Source: Prescottella soli
GTDB taxonomy: Bacteria; Actinomycetota; Actinomycetes; Mycobacteriales; Mycobacteriaceae
Direction: 5' to 3'
Assembly: GCF_040024445.1 (NCBI RefSeq)
Contig: NZ_CP157276.1
Location: forward strand, 2,604,001-2,668,000
Length of the DNA: 64,000 nucleotides
In this document: positions 18,323-28,718 of the stretch, piece after piece
How positions within the stretch are numbered: position 1 is the stretch's first letter
How the letters are laid out: the number at the start of each line of letters is the position of its first letter
Notes under the pieces: model-generated
The model's database searches: none
What the model was told of the DNA's origin: nothing
What the model saw: only the letters and a program-made list of their open reading frames with translations
Program-made: the position numbers and the translations under genes

Positions 18323-19530
18323 ACCGGACACTCCATTCGGATCGTCGTGGGACCCCCGACAGGACTTGTCACGGTGAGGGTTCCGTCGAGGGCGCCGACG
18401 CGACCACGCAGCCGGTCGAGTCCGCCGCCGGCAGTGATGTGCGCACCGCCCCGCCCGTCGTCGGTGACACTCAACAGCCACACGTCCCCGACGCGGTCGC
18501 CGCGCACGGTGACGTGCCCAGCTTCGGCGTGCCGCACGGCGTTCGTCAGTGTCTCCGAGACGAGTACGTACGACATGTGCTCGACGGGCGCCGGCAGCCG
18601 CTCCCCGGGACCGGCCACCCCGTCGAGCATGACGTCGACGTCGAGCGGGACGTCCGCCACCAGATCCGTGAGGGCCGGCGCGAGTCCTCGTTCGATCAGC
18701 GCCCGCGGCGAGTATCCGCGCAGCACCGCCCGCAACTCGGCGAGCGTCTCGTCCACCTGGCGGTGTGCGTCGGCGGCGAGTCGGCCTGTCCGCCCGTCCG
18801 GGTCGGCGGCCTCGGCGAGGCCGAGGCTCATCGAGAGGGCGACCAACCGATGCTGAACCCGGTCGTGCAGTTCCGATTCGAGCAGTTCCCGCTCGGAGCC
18901 CTCGGCGTCGAGCAGCCCGGAACGGGTCGTCTCGAGCCGGGCTGCCTCGAGACGCCAGGGGTCGGCGTCGAACCCGAGGAGCAGTTGCGCCATCTGCGTC
19001 TCGAACGCGGCCCAACCGCCGACGACCACCAGGAGCAGCACCGCGACCACCAGTCCGGTCAGTGCCAGAATCCAAGCACCCGAACTGGTTTCGACGGTCC
19101 ATCCGCCGAGGTCGAAGTAGTCGTCCCGGATGACCAGGGGCGCGGCGAGCAGCATCCCGACGATGGTGACGCCAAAGACCGCGAGGAGGCCGGCGACGCC
19201 GCCGGAGATCGCCGCGCCCAGGACGTAGGCGCCGTGCCGCACGGTGGGCAGTCGCTCCTCGTTCGCGGACGCCCGCACTTCTGCGTCCGCGCGTTCCGCG
19301 ACCGTCGGATCGATCAGCCTCAGTCGTGCGCAGTGCGCGCGCAGCATCGGCTCCCACAACGCCGTCCGCAGTCGACGCGTCAGTCCCAGCAGCAGGACCG
19401 GGACGACGCCGATCACGGTGGCGCACGAGAGGACGCCCGCGACGACGAGGCACACGAGCGCCCGCCACGGCCACAGGGTGCCGAGGTACCGCGGGCCGGA
19501 CCGCAGGGCCGACGACACGCTGCCCGTCAC
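18319..19530 (-). CDS. Sensor histidine kinase (HisKA_3 type)
   Basis: A 403-residue membrane kinase. Helices lie at about 22-50, 103-133 and 152-175, with no large extracellular sensor, so it may sense membrane state. The HisKA_3 dimerisation domain contains the phospho-acceptor His222 in E-L-H-D-R-V-Q-H, followed by an HATPase domain with N-A-V-R-H-A (N box) and D-D-G-R-G-G (G box). The GTG start overlaps the CPBP gene stop by four bases and its own stop overlaps the regulator start, so all three are coupled. Confidence 0.92.
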   Translation of the reverse strand: MTGSVSSALRSGPRYLGTLWPWRALVCLVVAGVLSCATVIGVVPVLLLGLTRRLRTALWEPMLRAHCARLRLIDPTVAERADAEVRASANEERLPTVRHGAYVLGAAISGGVAGLLAVFGVTIVGMLLAAPLVIRDDYFDLGGWTVETSSGAWILALTGLVVAVLLLVVVGGWAAFETQMAQLLLGFDADPWRLEAARLETTRSGLLDAEGSERELLESELHDRVQHRLVALSMSLGLAEAADPDGRTGRLAADAHRQVDETLAELRAVLRGYSPRALIERGLAPALTDLVADVPLDVDVMLDGVAGPGERLPAPVEHMSYVLVSETLTNAVRHAEAGHVTVRGDRVGDVWLLSVTDDGRGGAHITAGGGLDRLRGRVGALDGTLTVTSPVGGPTTIRMECPV

Positions 19531-20399
19531 TGCCCCGCCCCGATCTTCCTGCGCCGGCTCACGATCGATGCCCCTGCGATGCAGGCGACGACGGGAACGT
19601 AGGCAGCGCACATGAGGAGCGTAACGGTATTCGTGTGGGCGCCCGGATCCACGAAACGCCCGATCCCGACGGCCACCACGAGGTTGCTGCCGCTGTGCAG
19701 GATCGCGGGCGGCCACACGGATCCACTGCGACTCCACAGCCAACCGATCACGCATTCGAGCAGCACCGACAGCGGCAGCCACATCAACATCGCCACGACC
19801 GCGTCGGTGGCGGTACCGCCGGAACCGAAGTACCCCACCCAGGGCAGCGGCCAGTGCCACACACCCCAGACCAGGCCGGTCGCGACCGTGGTTGCGACCG
19901 GCCTGCCCGGCACGAGGCGATCCCGTAGGTACGCCGTCCAGCCGAACTCCTCACCCCAGAACAGGGGCGCGGCCACAACCGGAACCACCAGCGCGACCGC
20001 CACGAACACGAGGTCGTCGCGGCCGAAATGCCATGCGGCGATGTCCCACATCCCCGACATCGCGGCCACCGCCAACGCGATGACGAGGACCCCGACGGGC
20101 AACAGCGCGGCGATCAGGTAGGACGACCACGCCTCGGACAGTCGGGGCCTCGCCCCGGCGTCGGCGAACCCTTCGCGGGTGATCCAGCGGCGCGTGACGA
20201 TCGCGGCGAGGGCGGGCACGAACGCCGCGGTGAGGAGTTGGACGACCAGATTGTCGAGCGAGTAGCCGGCGGCCCACACGATTGCCCATGGGATCCAGGA
20301 CACCGCGAACGCGAGAACGAGGAACCAGCCGACTCCGCGCGTGCGCACGGAATCGTCGCGGACGGTTGCCGGTGACGGAACGGGTGGTGCAGTTGTCAT
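19527..20399 (-). CDS. CPBP-family intramembrane metalloprotease
   Basis: A 290-residue multi-pass protein of the CPBP (Abi/CAAX protease-like) family. The three family motifs are present: Glu150-Glu151 in W-G-E-E-F-G-W, His182 in W-G-V-W-H-W-P, and His235 in I-L-H-S-G-S-N. Together they form the glutamate/histidine intramembrane active site. Prokaryotic members act in bacteriocin immunity or in processing membrane proteins. It is the first gene of an operon with a kinase and response regulator, suggesting protease and sensor share a signal or that the protease cleaves a regulatory partner. That link is inferred. Confidence 0.88.
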   Translation of the reverse strand: MTTAPPVPSPATVRDDSVRTRGVGWFLVLAFAVSWIPWAIVWAAGYSLDNLVVQLLTAAFVPALAAIVTRRWITREGFADAGARPRLSEAWSSYLIAALLPVGVLVIALAVAAMSGMWDIAAWHFGRDDLVFVAVALVVPVVAAPLFWGEEFGWTAYLRDRLVPGRPVATTVATGLVWGVWHWPLPWVGYFGSGGTATDAVVAMLMWLPLSVLLECVIGWLWSRSGSVWPPAILHSGSNLVVAVGIGRFVDPGAHTNTVTLLMCAAYVPVVACIAGASIVSRRRKIGAGQ

Positions 20400-20521
20400 G
20401 CCTCCACTTCACGTCGACGAGCGCGGAACGGCTGTAGCCCACGCGACCGTCTCGGGGTGGCGTGCACGCTACCTACGGCGCGAAGTGACGTGCCGGCCGC
20501 CGGTGCTCGACTGGACTGCCG

Positions 20522-21319
20522 CTAGAGACGCTCCCACGTCCATCGACAGTTGGCGACGAGCGGGGATTCCGCCGTCACGAGTCGCGGCATCGTGTTGACC
20601 CCATTGGGTGGTCCCGATTGCGGCTCGACGCAGACGGCGTCGGCTTCCATGTCGTAGACCACCACCCACTGCTCGGGGCTCCGAACTTCCAACCGGAGCA
20701 AACTCGGCCACGTCAGCACCACACGCACGCCGTCGACCATCCCGAAGCAATCGTCCCAGGGTCCCGTTCGAGGGGCGATCCGCACGCCCGACGGGAGGTA
20801 GTCCGACCCGCGCAGCTCCTGCCAGTCAGGTGCGAAATCGATCCGCACGGGCTCGGTGTCGCCACGCAGGAGGCGTTTGAACCACGGGTGCCACCCGACC
20901 TGGGCGGGAAAGGGATCCGCGTCGGACGTCACCTCGATGGACAGATCGAGAAAGCTCTCGGTCAGGGTGAATCTCTGGGCCACTCGACCGGCGAACGGCC
21001 ACGGCGGGGCCAGCGCCTGCAGCAGCGTCGCGTGTGTGCCCGATGCGTCGGCGACCTCCCACGCGCCGTCCCGCACCGTGCCGTGAATGGCGTGTGGAGC
21101 CGCATTGAGCGGGAAGTGATGCGTCACCGAGTCGACGGACAACTGCCCGTTGCCGATTCGTCCGCACCACGGCGCCATGGGGAAGCATCCGTAGGAGTCG
21201 CCTTGCCTGAGCAGCTCGGTCTCGGCGATGACGAGGCTGGTGATCGTGCCGCCTTGCCGCGGCGAGATCCCGACGCGGACATCCGCGGCTTCCAGTGTGA
21301 AGTTGCCGTTTTCGTTCAT
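20522..21319 (-). CDS. Aldose 1-epimerase family protein
   Basis: A 265-residue protein of the mutarotase fold. Characteristic stretches include the R-Q-G-G-T-I-T-S-L N-terminal strand, F-P-M-A-P-W-C-G-R-I (46-55), H-A-I-H-G (about 76-80) with the catalytic His, and V-G-W-H-P-W-F (about 140) with the second His. The C-terminal V-C-V-E-P-Q-S-G-P-P-N carries the catalytic Glu. It interconverts anomers of aldoses; the particular sugar is not evident. It stands alone on the minus strand. Confidence 0.92.
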   Translation of the reverse strand: MNENGNFTLEAADVRVGISPRQGGTITSLVIAETELLRQGDSYGCFPMAPWCGRIGNGQLSVDSVTHHFPLNAAPHAIHGTVRDGAWEVADASGTHATLLQALAPPWPFAGRVAQRFTLTESFLDLSIEVTSDADPFPAQVGWHPWFKRLLRGDTEPVRIDFAPDWQELRGSDYLPSGVRIAPRTGPWDDCFGMVDGVRVVLTWPSLLRLEVRSPEQWVVVYDMEADAVCVEPQSGPPNGVNTMPRLVTAESPLVANCRWTWERL

Positions 21320-21470
21320 TTCGATGTCAGCCTCGATAGTTCGTCCCAGCGTGCGTGCGAGAGTGGATTGGCGACGCGCTCGGGTTCGGGATCACCCCGG
21401 ACACTCGTCATCCGCGTGGGGAAGGTAGTCCATGCAGCCGACGGCGTCCACGGGGTGGCGTGCACGCCGC

Positions 21471-21974
21471 CTAGGACGCAAAGTGTCGCTGCAACTGCCG
21501 GTGCCGGTGCGCGAAGAACCCGCGCAGGACCGGCGCGAGCACCGGAGCCAGGAACGGAAGCCGCGGCTCGAACGTGATCCGGTCATGGACGGCGGTGCGG
21601 TCGGCGCCGACGGGTGCGAGGGTTCGTTCGTGCTCCCAGCGTCGCATGCTCAGCATCGTCGACTTCTCGTGAAAACTTTGCCCCGGTTCGAGTTCCGCGA
21701 TCGTCAGAGCGTCGTAGTCGAGCGGAACGACACCGAAGAGGCGCAACCACGCCCGGCCCAGCGGCACTCCGACGGGAACGGTGTCGATGCTCACCACTCC
21801 CAGCCCGCGCGGGATGCTCATCGTCATCCAGGGCCGCATCTCGTCGTTGATGCCCTCCGGGGTGACCACCCGCGCCCACACACGTTCCGCCGGCGCGTCG
21901 ACGACCGACTCCCTCTCGATGATCATGGGCCCATGATGCCGGGACGACGGCGCCCTGAGAATAGTCTCAGGCAT
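21471..21974 (-). CDS. SRPBCC (polyketide cyclase/START-like) protein
   Basis: A 167-residue protein with a START-like helix-grip fold. The domain proper begins at M-I-I-E-R-E-S-V-V-D-A-P-A-E-R-V-W, the usual SRPBCC opening strand and helix, and ends in the long C-terminal helix H-R-H-R-Q-L-Q-R-H-F. Such domains bind hydrophobic ligands. The ATG at 21974 follows AAGGG, but the domain start suggests the ATG at 21926 could be used instead (151 residues). Divergent from the secreted GDPD gene. No ligand can be inferred. Confidence 0.8.
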   Translation of the reverse strand: MPETILRAPSSRHHGPMIIERESVVDAPAERVWARVVTPEGINDEMRPWMTMSIPRGLGVVSIDTVPVGVPLGRAWLRLFGVVPLDYDALTIAELEPGQSFHEKSTMLSMRRWEHERTLAPVGADRTAVHDRITFEPRLPFLAPVLAPVLRGFFAHRHRQLQRHFAS

Positions 21975-22033
21975 TACCCTTCATTTACCTGTTGATTGCT
22001 GCCCGGATACCGCCGCTTCCTACCGTCTCGGAC

Positions 22034-23134
22034 ATGAATTTCCGTCGGGCACTGTCCACACTCGCCGTCACTTCACTGGCCGCGCTGCCGTTCGCGGCCC
22101 TCGCCCCGGCCACCGCGTCCGCCACCGGCAGCCTCGACTGGTCCGGTTCGGTGGGCAGCACCGGGCCGCAGACCGCACCCGCCTTCGACGTCCAGGCACA
22201 TCGCGGCGGGCTGGGCCTGTACACCGAGAGCAGCCTCGCAGCGTTCGCCAATGCCCTCGAAATGGGTGTCACCACACTGGAACTCGACACCCAGATCACC
22301 GAGGACGGCGTCGCGGTCGTCACGCACGACCGCAAGGTGTCGAACAACAAGTGCCTGGACACCGCCCCGGCGACCCCGGGTGATCCGGAGTACCCGTACG
22401 TCGGCAAGTACATCAACACGCTGACACTCGAGCAGATCAAGACGATGGACTGCGGTTCGCTGCGGGTCGCGGATCATCCCGAGCAGCAGACCGTTCCGGG
22501 CGCGAAGATGCAGACGCTGACCGAGGTGCTCGACCTCGTGAAGTCGTACAACGCCCCCGACGTGAAGATGAACATCGAGACCAAGGTCGAGGCCGGGGCA
22601 CCGTCCGAGACCGCGCCGCGGGACCAGTTCGTCCGCACCGTCCTCGGCACCATCCGTGACGCCGGCATGCTCGACCGCGTCACGATCCAGAGCTTCGACT
22701 GGGGCTCCCTGATGCTCACCCGCGAACTCGAGCCGTCGGTGCCCACCGTCGCGCTCACCAACGGCGACTTCCTGCAGATCGGCAAGCCGGGCGCGTCGCC
22801 GTGGCTCGGCGGCCTCGACATCGACGACTTCGGTGGCGACGCGATCGCGGCAATCTCGACGTTCGGCGCGTCGGCCTTCTCACCGGTGCAGGGCACCCCG
22901 CAGGGCGGCAAGGTGTCGGACCCCAACTTCGAGCTGTACGTCACCGCCGACATGGTCGACTCGGCCCACGCCCGTGACATCAAAGTGATCCCGTGGACCG
23001 TCAACGATCCCGAGACCATGCACGCATTGATGGACCTCGGCGTCGACGGCATCATCACCGACCGCCCCGACCGCCTGCGCACCGTCCTCACCGAGCGCGG
23101 CATGGAACTGCCCGCACCCGCGACCAAGAAGTAA
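22034..23134 (+). CDS. Secreted glycerophosphodiester phosphodiesterase
   Basis: A 366-residue GDPD that hydrolyses glycerophosphodiesters to glycerol-3-phosphate and alcohol. A signal peptide covers about residues 1-30 (R-R then a hydrophobic core ending A-T-A-S-A). The TIM-barrel catalytic residues are visible: His56-Arg57 in A-H-R-G-G, the metal Glu83/Asp85 in L-E-L-D, and His98 in V-T-H-D-R. The C-terminal V-N-D-P-E and G-I-I-T-D-R-P complete the family. ATG 22034 is chosen because it starts the signal peptide; the upstream in-frame ATG does not. It ends with a strong terminator and could feed the Ugp-like uptake system at 38-45 kb. Confidence 0.92.
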   Translation: MNFRRALSTLAVTSLAALPFAALAPATASATGSLDWSGSVGSTGPQTAPAFDVQAHRGGLGLYTESSLAAFANALEMGVTTLELDTQITEDGVAVVTHDRKVSNNKCLDTAPATPGDPEYPYVGKYINTLTLEQIKTMDCGSLRVADHPEQQTVPGAKMQTLTEVLDLVKSYNAPDVKMNIETKVEAGAPSETAPRDQFVRTVLGTIRDAGMLDRVTIQSFDWGSLMLTRELEPSVPTVALTNGDFLQIGKPGASPWLGGLDIDDFGGDAIAAISTFGASAFSPVQGTPQGGKVSDPNFELYVTADMVDSAHARDIKVIPWTVNDPETMHALMDLGVDGIITDRPDRLRTVLTERGMELPAPATKK

Positions 23135-23148
23135 CCCTTCCGACGCGC

Positions 23149-23178
23149 AGGCCCCGCCGGATTGGACCGGCGGGGCCT
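23149..23178 (+). terminator. Terminator after the secreted GDPD gene
   Basis: A perfect 12-bp stem (23149-23160 with 23167-23178) and 6-nt loop, 14 bp after the stop codon and before the methyltransferase operon. Confidence 0.8.
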
Positions 23179-23224
23179 CCGCGTTTCTCGGTACCATCGG
23201 AAAGAGCAACTCTCGTCCAGGGAG

Positions 23225-24043
23225 ATGGTCACCGTGGACCGATCATCGGAGCCGGAACGGATCTCGACACGCGCGACCGTGCCGCGACTGGAGAAACTGC
23301 TGCGGCCGGACGTGACATGGGTCCCCTCGTCCGACGGGTATCTGGACACGCTGCCCGGTGAGACGGTTCCGCCGCCGGGTCGAGCGCAGGCAGCCTGGCA
23401 GTCGTCGCTCGGTGCGGGGATCTACCAACGGATGCAACGGTTCATGGCGTCCGTGCTGGCCCTCGGGTATTCGAGGGTCGCCGACCAGTTGCAGCTGCGG
23501 CCCGGGCAGACCGTGGTCGATGTCGGGTGCGGGCCCGGCAACGTGACCACCGGCCTGGCCGATGCGGTCGGTCCGCACGGACTCGCTGTCGGTGTCGATC
23601 TGTCCAGCCCGATGCTGGCACGCGCAGCCCAGCAGGCCCGCGCGAACATGGGACTCGTCCGAGGTGATGCCACCCGCCTACCGCTGCGCAACCACTGCGC
23701 CGACGCCGTCTGCGCCACCGCTGTGATCATGCTCGTTCCCGAACCGGTCGACGCCCTCGCGGAGATGATCCGGATCGTGAAGCCGGGCGGATGGCTGCTG
23801 GTGATGGTCCCGTGTCGTCCCACCGGACCGATGTCGGTCGTCACAGGACCGGTGATGGATCGGATCGGCCGATTCGGCGGAGCACGGATGTTCACACCGG
23901 ACGACCTGTCGATCCTGCTCGAGCAGTTGGGATGCGAGCGCCTCCACAGCTACCAGCAGTTGAACATGCTCACCGCACGAGCCCGCACCCCGAAGCCGGC
24001 ACGAGAAACGAAATCCGCCCCGTCGGGAAGGAACACCCAATGA
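23225..24043 (+). CDS. Class I SAM-dependent methyltransferase (UbiE-like)
   Basis: A 272-residue methyltransferase. An N-terminal extension of about 90 residues precedes the Rossmann core. Motif I is V-V-D-V-G-C-G-P-G-N (about 98-107), motif II V-G-V-D-L-S, then R-G-D-A-T-R-L-P and the post-motif I-V-K-P-G-G. The start may be ATG 23225 or GTG 23234, the latter better spaced from CAGGGAG. It is the first gene of a four-gene operon joined by ATGA and two TTGA overlaps with another methyltransferase, an MTHFR-like protein and a thioesterase. The acceptor substrate is unknown. Confidence 0.85.
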   Translation: MVTVDRSSEPERISTRATVPRLEKLLRPDVTWVPSSDGYLDTLPGETVPPPGRAQAAWQSSLGAGIYQRMQRFMASVLALGYSRVADQLQLRPGQTVVDVGCGPGNVTTGLADAVGPHGLAVGVDLSSPMLARAAQQARANMGLVRGDATRLPLRNHCADAVCATAVIMLVPEPVDALAEMIRIVKPGGWLLVMVPCRPTGPMSVVTGPVMDRIGRFGGARMFTPDDLSILLEQLGCERLHSYQQLNMLTARARTPKPARETKSAPSGRNTQ

Positions 24044-24807
24044 ACGCGAATCCCACCCAACCGCCCAACGCACCGGGTCCATCCGACTTCGATGCGCTCT
24101 ACCGCGGCGACTTCGAAGCACTGAGCCGCGTGCAGCAGCCCACCGGTGCGCAACGTCCCGTCCACTTCGACAAGGTTCCGTGGGACATCGGCGAGTCCCA
24201 GCCCCTGTTGCGGACGCTCGAAGCCGACGGCGAGATCACCAGCGAAGTGCTCGACATCGGTTGCGGGCTGGGAGAAAACGCGATATTCCTCGCAGACCGC
24301 GGCTATCGGGTGTGCGGACTCGACGCGGCACCCGCCGCGATCGAGATCGCGCGTGAGCGTGCCCGGAAGCGAGGACTGGACCAGGCCGTCACGTTCGAAA
24401 CGGCCGATGCCACCGACCTGAGCGGTTACGCCGACCGGTTCACGACCATCATCGACAGCGCCCTCTACCACTGCTTCCCCGAGGACCGACGCCCCGGCTA
24501 CGTCGCCGAACTGCACCGGGCCTGCCGCCCGGACGGCAAGCTCCACCTCGTGTGCTTCTCGGACCAGGTCCCCGACGAGTTCCCCGGTCCGTACCGCATC
24601 AGCGAAGACAACCTCCGCGACACCCTCACCGGCGGGGGTTGGGCCATCCGGCGGCTGGAGCGGACCCACTACACCACCGCCATGACCCGCAGCGACATGC
24701 AACGCGAAGACTTCGCGCCGATCGCTGCCGCGGTCGCGGAACTCGGCTACGACTCCCACGACCGCCTCCTCGCGCCGGTCTGGCTAGTTACTGCCGAACG
24801 CCGTTGA
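24040..24807 (+). CDS. Class I SAM-dependent methyltransferase
   Basis: A 255-residue methyltransferase. Motif I is V-L-D-I-G-C-G-L-G-E-N-A (about 71-82), followed by G-L-D-A-A-P-A-A-I and a D-S-A-L-Y-H-C-F post-motif near residue 143, as in TehB-like and small-molecule methyltransferases. The N-terminal F-D-x-L-Y-R-G-D-F and V-P-W-D-I-G are typical of that subgroup. Its ATG overlaps the previous stop (ATGA) with GGAAGGA upstream, and its own stop overlaps the next start. Confidence 0.88.
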   Translation: MNANPTQPPNAPGPSDFDALYRGDFEALSRVQQPTGAQRPVHFDKVPWDIGESQPLLRTLEADGEITSEVLDIGCGLGENAIFLADRGYRVCGLDAAPAAIEIARERARKRGLDQAVTFETADATDLSGYADRFTTIIDSALYHCFPEDRRPGYVAELHRACRPDGKLHLVCFSDQVPDEFPGPYRISEDNLRDTLTGGGWAIRRLERTHYTTAMTRSDMQREDFAPIAAAVAELGYDSHDRLLAPVWLVTAERR

Positions 24808-25715
24808 GCGCCACCATGAATACGGTGGCACTCGAGCTGGTGCCACCGGAAGTGGACGGGGGTGCCGGCAGGGCCCTCGACGAGGGCTGCGCGGCCGTCG
24901 ACCTGTGCCGCCGCCACGGGCTGGCCGAGCACGTGCGCCACGTGATGATCCCCGGGATCATCGCCGAGGACTCGGATCGGCCCGTGGCACTGACACCGCG
25001 GATGGACGTGCTCGACTTCTGGGAAGCGATCCGCCCGTCGATCGGCACGATCAAGGGCCTGTGCGCGCAGGTGACCGTCTTCCATGACGAGGAACAACTG
25101 TCCGATCGGGTGCTCCGGTTGTGCAAGGCCGGCATGGACGGCATCACGTTCGTGGGTAAGCCGCACGGCATGCCCAGAGGCGACGCCGCCGGCGTGACAC
25201 CGCAGGAGGCGGTGTCACGCTTCCGAGAGGTGCTCCCCCACCGCGGCGTGGTGCTGATCCCCACGCGTCGCGGCGAAATCGACCGATTCGACGCCAAGTG
25301 CGGGAACGGCGCGACGTTCGCGCTGACCCAGTTGCTGTACTCCGACCGGATCGTGGGCTTTCTGCGCGAGTTCGCCGCCCGCACCGAGCACCGCCCCGAG
25401 ATCCTGCTGTCGTTCGGATTCGTCCCCGGCATGGAACAGCGTGTGCACCTGATCGATTGGCTGATCCACGACCAGGGGAACGACCTCGTCCGCCAGGAGC
25501 AGGAGTTCGTCGCGCGGGTCGCGGGCGGCTCGTTGCGCCAGCGGCGCGACACCCTCGTCGACCTGTACCGGCGCATTCTCGACGGTGTCCACGATCTCGG
25601 GTTCCCGTTGAGCGTGCACCTCGAGGCGCCCTACGGCGTCTCGGGTGCCGCGTGCGAGACGTTCGCCGCTATGCTCGACCACTGGTCACCCGGATCCAGC
25701 GAGGAGTCGTCTTGA
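24804..25715 (+). CDS. Methylenetetrahydrofolate reductase-like protein
   Basis: A TIM-barrel protein of about 303 residues resembling MTHFR, in particular the divergent FAD-less type described in mycobacteria. Recognisable stretches are the K-C-G-N-G-A-T-F-A-L-T-Q-L-L-Y-S-D core (about 170-187), where MetF enzymes have G-A-x-F-x-I-T-Q, the following L-L-S-F-G-F-V-P-G and the C-terminal N-D-L-V-R-Q-E. The start is TTG at 24804, overlapping the upstream stop, or ATG at 24816. Clustering with two SAM methyltransferases suggests supply of methyl groups through folate, but the exact reaction is inferred. Confidence 0.6.
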   Translation: MSATMNTVALELVPPEVDGGAGRALDEGCAAVDLCRRHGLAEHVRHVMIPGIIAEDSDRPVALTPRMDVLDFWEAIRPSIGTIKGLCAQVTVFHDEEQLSDRVLRLCKAGMDGITFVGKPHGMPRGDAAGVTPQEAVSRFREVLPHRGVVLIPTRRGEIDRFDAKCGNGATFALTQLLYSDRIVGFLREFAARTEHRPEILLSFGFVPGMEQRVHLIDWLIHDQGNDLVRQEQEFVARVAGGSLRQRRDTLVDLYRRILDGVHDLGFPLSVHLEAPYGVSGAACETFAAMLDHWSPGSSEESS

Positions 25716-26143
25716 GCAGCAACGTCATTCCGCTCACCACCGAGGACGCCCGTGCGCACCTGACGTCCCAGCCCTTCAGTGTCCTGCTGGGCGCCCGACT
25801 GGTCTCGTTCGACGCGGACGGCGCAGTCCTCGAGGTCGACGCCCGACCGGACCTGCTGCAGCAGAACGGCTTCCTCCACGGCGGCGTGCTGGCCTACGCC
25901 GCCGACAACTGCCTCACCTACGCGGCCGGCACCGTGCTCGGGCCGGGCGTGCTGACCGGCGGCATGACCATCGAGTACGTGCGGCCGGCGCAGGGTCGCA
26001 CGCTGCGCGCCACCGCGCGGGTCGTCCATTCGGGACGACGCCGCGCGGTGTGCCGGTGCGAGTTGGAGATGGTCGCCGACGACGGCAGCACCCGGCTGTG
26101 TGCCGTCGCGCAGGGCACCGTCCTGCCCGTCGCCGCCCCCTGA
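25712..26143 (+). CDS. PaaI-like hotdog thioesterase
   Basis: A 143-residue single-hotdog protein. The PaaI/4HBT signature is clear: Q-N-G-F-L-H-G-G-V-L-A-Y-A-A-D-N (about 51-66), where the Asn and the His-Gly-Gly form the active site, then G-G-M-T-I-E-Y-V-R-P. Such enzymes hydrolyse acyl- or aryl-CoA thioesters. The TTG start overlaps the stop of the MTHFR-like gene with GAGGAG upstream. Its stop abuts the convergent pcaG stop, so it may belong either to the methyltransferase operon or functionally to aromatic degradation. Confidence 0.87.
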   Translation: MSSNVIPLTTEDARAHLTSQPFSVLLGARLVSFDADGAVLEVDARPDLLQQNGFLHGGVLAYAADNCLTYAAGTVLGPGVLTGGMTIEYVRPAQGRTLRATARVVHSGRRRAVCRCELEMVADDGSTRLCAVAQGTVLPVAAP

Positions 26144-27576
<1,433 letters not shown>

Positions 27577-27592
27577 CTATGCGCGCGTTCAA

Positions 27593-27607
27593 GTCATGTA
27601 AATTGAC
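27593..27607. promoter_or_regulatory. Candidate LysR operator between pcaH and its regulator
   Basis: GTCA-N7-TGAC, a 15-bp dyad with AT-rich centre in the divergent intergenic region, fits the size of LysR-type sites. A separate ATAACC at 27625-27630 resembles a PcaQ half-site but overlaps the regulator start and ribosome site. Confidence 0.45.
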
Positions 27608-27637
27608 GCTTTCTCGCCATTTCCATAACCTGAGGGA

Positions 27638-28600
27638 ATGTCCGACGGCTTCGTTCCCCCTCCCCCCGCGGACGACGGCACGACCGCCCGTGTCCTGCAC
27701 CGGATCCGGCTTCGGCACCTGACGTGCCTCATCGCGGTGGCGCAGGAACGCAACCTCGGGCGCGCGGCGCAGCGCCTGCACCTGACCCAGCCCGCGGTCA
27801 CGAAGACGCTCAACGAACTCGAGGCCCTCGCCGGGGTTCGACTGGTCGACCGCGGCCGCCACGGCGCCAATCTCACCGCGGCCGGGGAACGTTTCCTGCG
27901 GCACGCGGTCGCCGTCACGGACGCGATGGAGTCCGCGGCGGCGGCGCTCGCCGGGGTCGGTGCCCCCAGCGCACCGATCCGCGTCGGCGCGCTCCCCACC
28001 GTCGCGAGCGTGCTGCTGCCCACGGCGATCTCGCGGCTGCAGGCCACCCACCCGGACGTGGGCGTGCGGATCGTAACCGGCCCGAACGACGTCCTGCTCG
28101 CCGCGGTGCGCGCCGGCGAACTCGATCTCGCGCTGGGCCGGATGGCCGAACCCGGCGCGCTGCAGGACGTGACGTTCGAACTGCTCTACACCGAATCGCT
28201 CGCGTTGATCGTCCGATCGGGACATCCGCTGACCGCACCCACCGGGCCCGTCCCGATGCCGGCCGTCCTCGACTACCCGCTCGTCGTCGCGACCGCGGGC
28301 ACCGTCCCCCGGCACCACACGGAGGTGCTGCTGCAGCGGCACGGCCTCCACCTGCCGGCCGGCTGCGTCGAGACCCTGGACGTCACCGTCGCCCGCACCC
28401 TCACCCGGCACGGTGACGCGGTCTGGTTCACCCCGGAGCGGGTGCCGCAGACAGATCTCGACGACGGCACCCTCGTCCGCCTGCCGCAGCCGACACCGGG
28501 CACCGCCGAACCCGTGGGGCTGTTCCGGCGGGCCACGGCAGACTCCCCCGCCGCCGCCGAGGAACTCGCCGGCATCCTGCGGGAACTGGCCGACGCCTGA
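27638..28600 (+). CDS. LysR-family regulator, PcaQ-like
   Basis: A 320-residue LysR regulator. The N-terminal HTH (about 24-85) carries R-H-L-T-C-L-I-A-V-A-Q-E-R-N-L-G-R-A-A then L-T-Q-P-A-V-T-K-T-L-N-E-L-E, and the effector-binding domain follows from about residue 110. Sequence and divergent position next to pcaHG match PcaQ, which activates protocatechuate genes in response to a beta-ketoadipate pathway intermediate. The N-terminal tail with a Pro run is longer than usual. ATG 27638 follows GAGGGA. Confidence 0.88.
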   Translation: MSDGFVPPPPADDGTTARVLHRIRLRHLTCLIAVAQERNLGRAAQRLHLTQPAVTKTLNELEALAGVRLVDRGRHGANLTAAGERFLRHAVAVTDAMESAAAALAGVGAPSAPIRVGALPTVASVLLPTAISRLQATHPDVGVRIVTGPNDVLLAAVRAGELDLALGRMAEPGALQDVTFELLYTESLALIVRSGHPLTAPTGPVPMPAVLDYPLVVATAGTVPRHHTEVLLQRHGLHLPAGCVETLDVTVARTLTRHGDAVWFTPERVPQTDLDDGTLVRLPQPTPGTAEPVGLFRRATADSPAAAEELAGILRELADA

Positions 28601-28718
28601 GCGCGCCGTGTCGCCGCGATCCGGGCGGCGTGTGCGTTCGGCCGTGGCGTCGGCAATGATGTCCACGATCGTTTCGAACAAACGGCTGACCGACGGCGAT
28701 GGTGGAGGTGTGGCGATC

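Noticed and set aside
27625-27636. PcaQ-type ATAACC-N4-GGTTAA site
   Set aside because: Only the ATAACC half matches, and it overlaps the regulator's own ribosome site, so it is weaker than the GTCA dyad.
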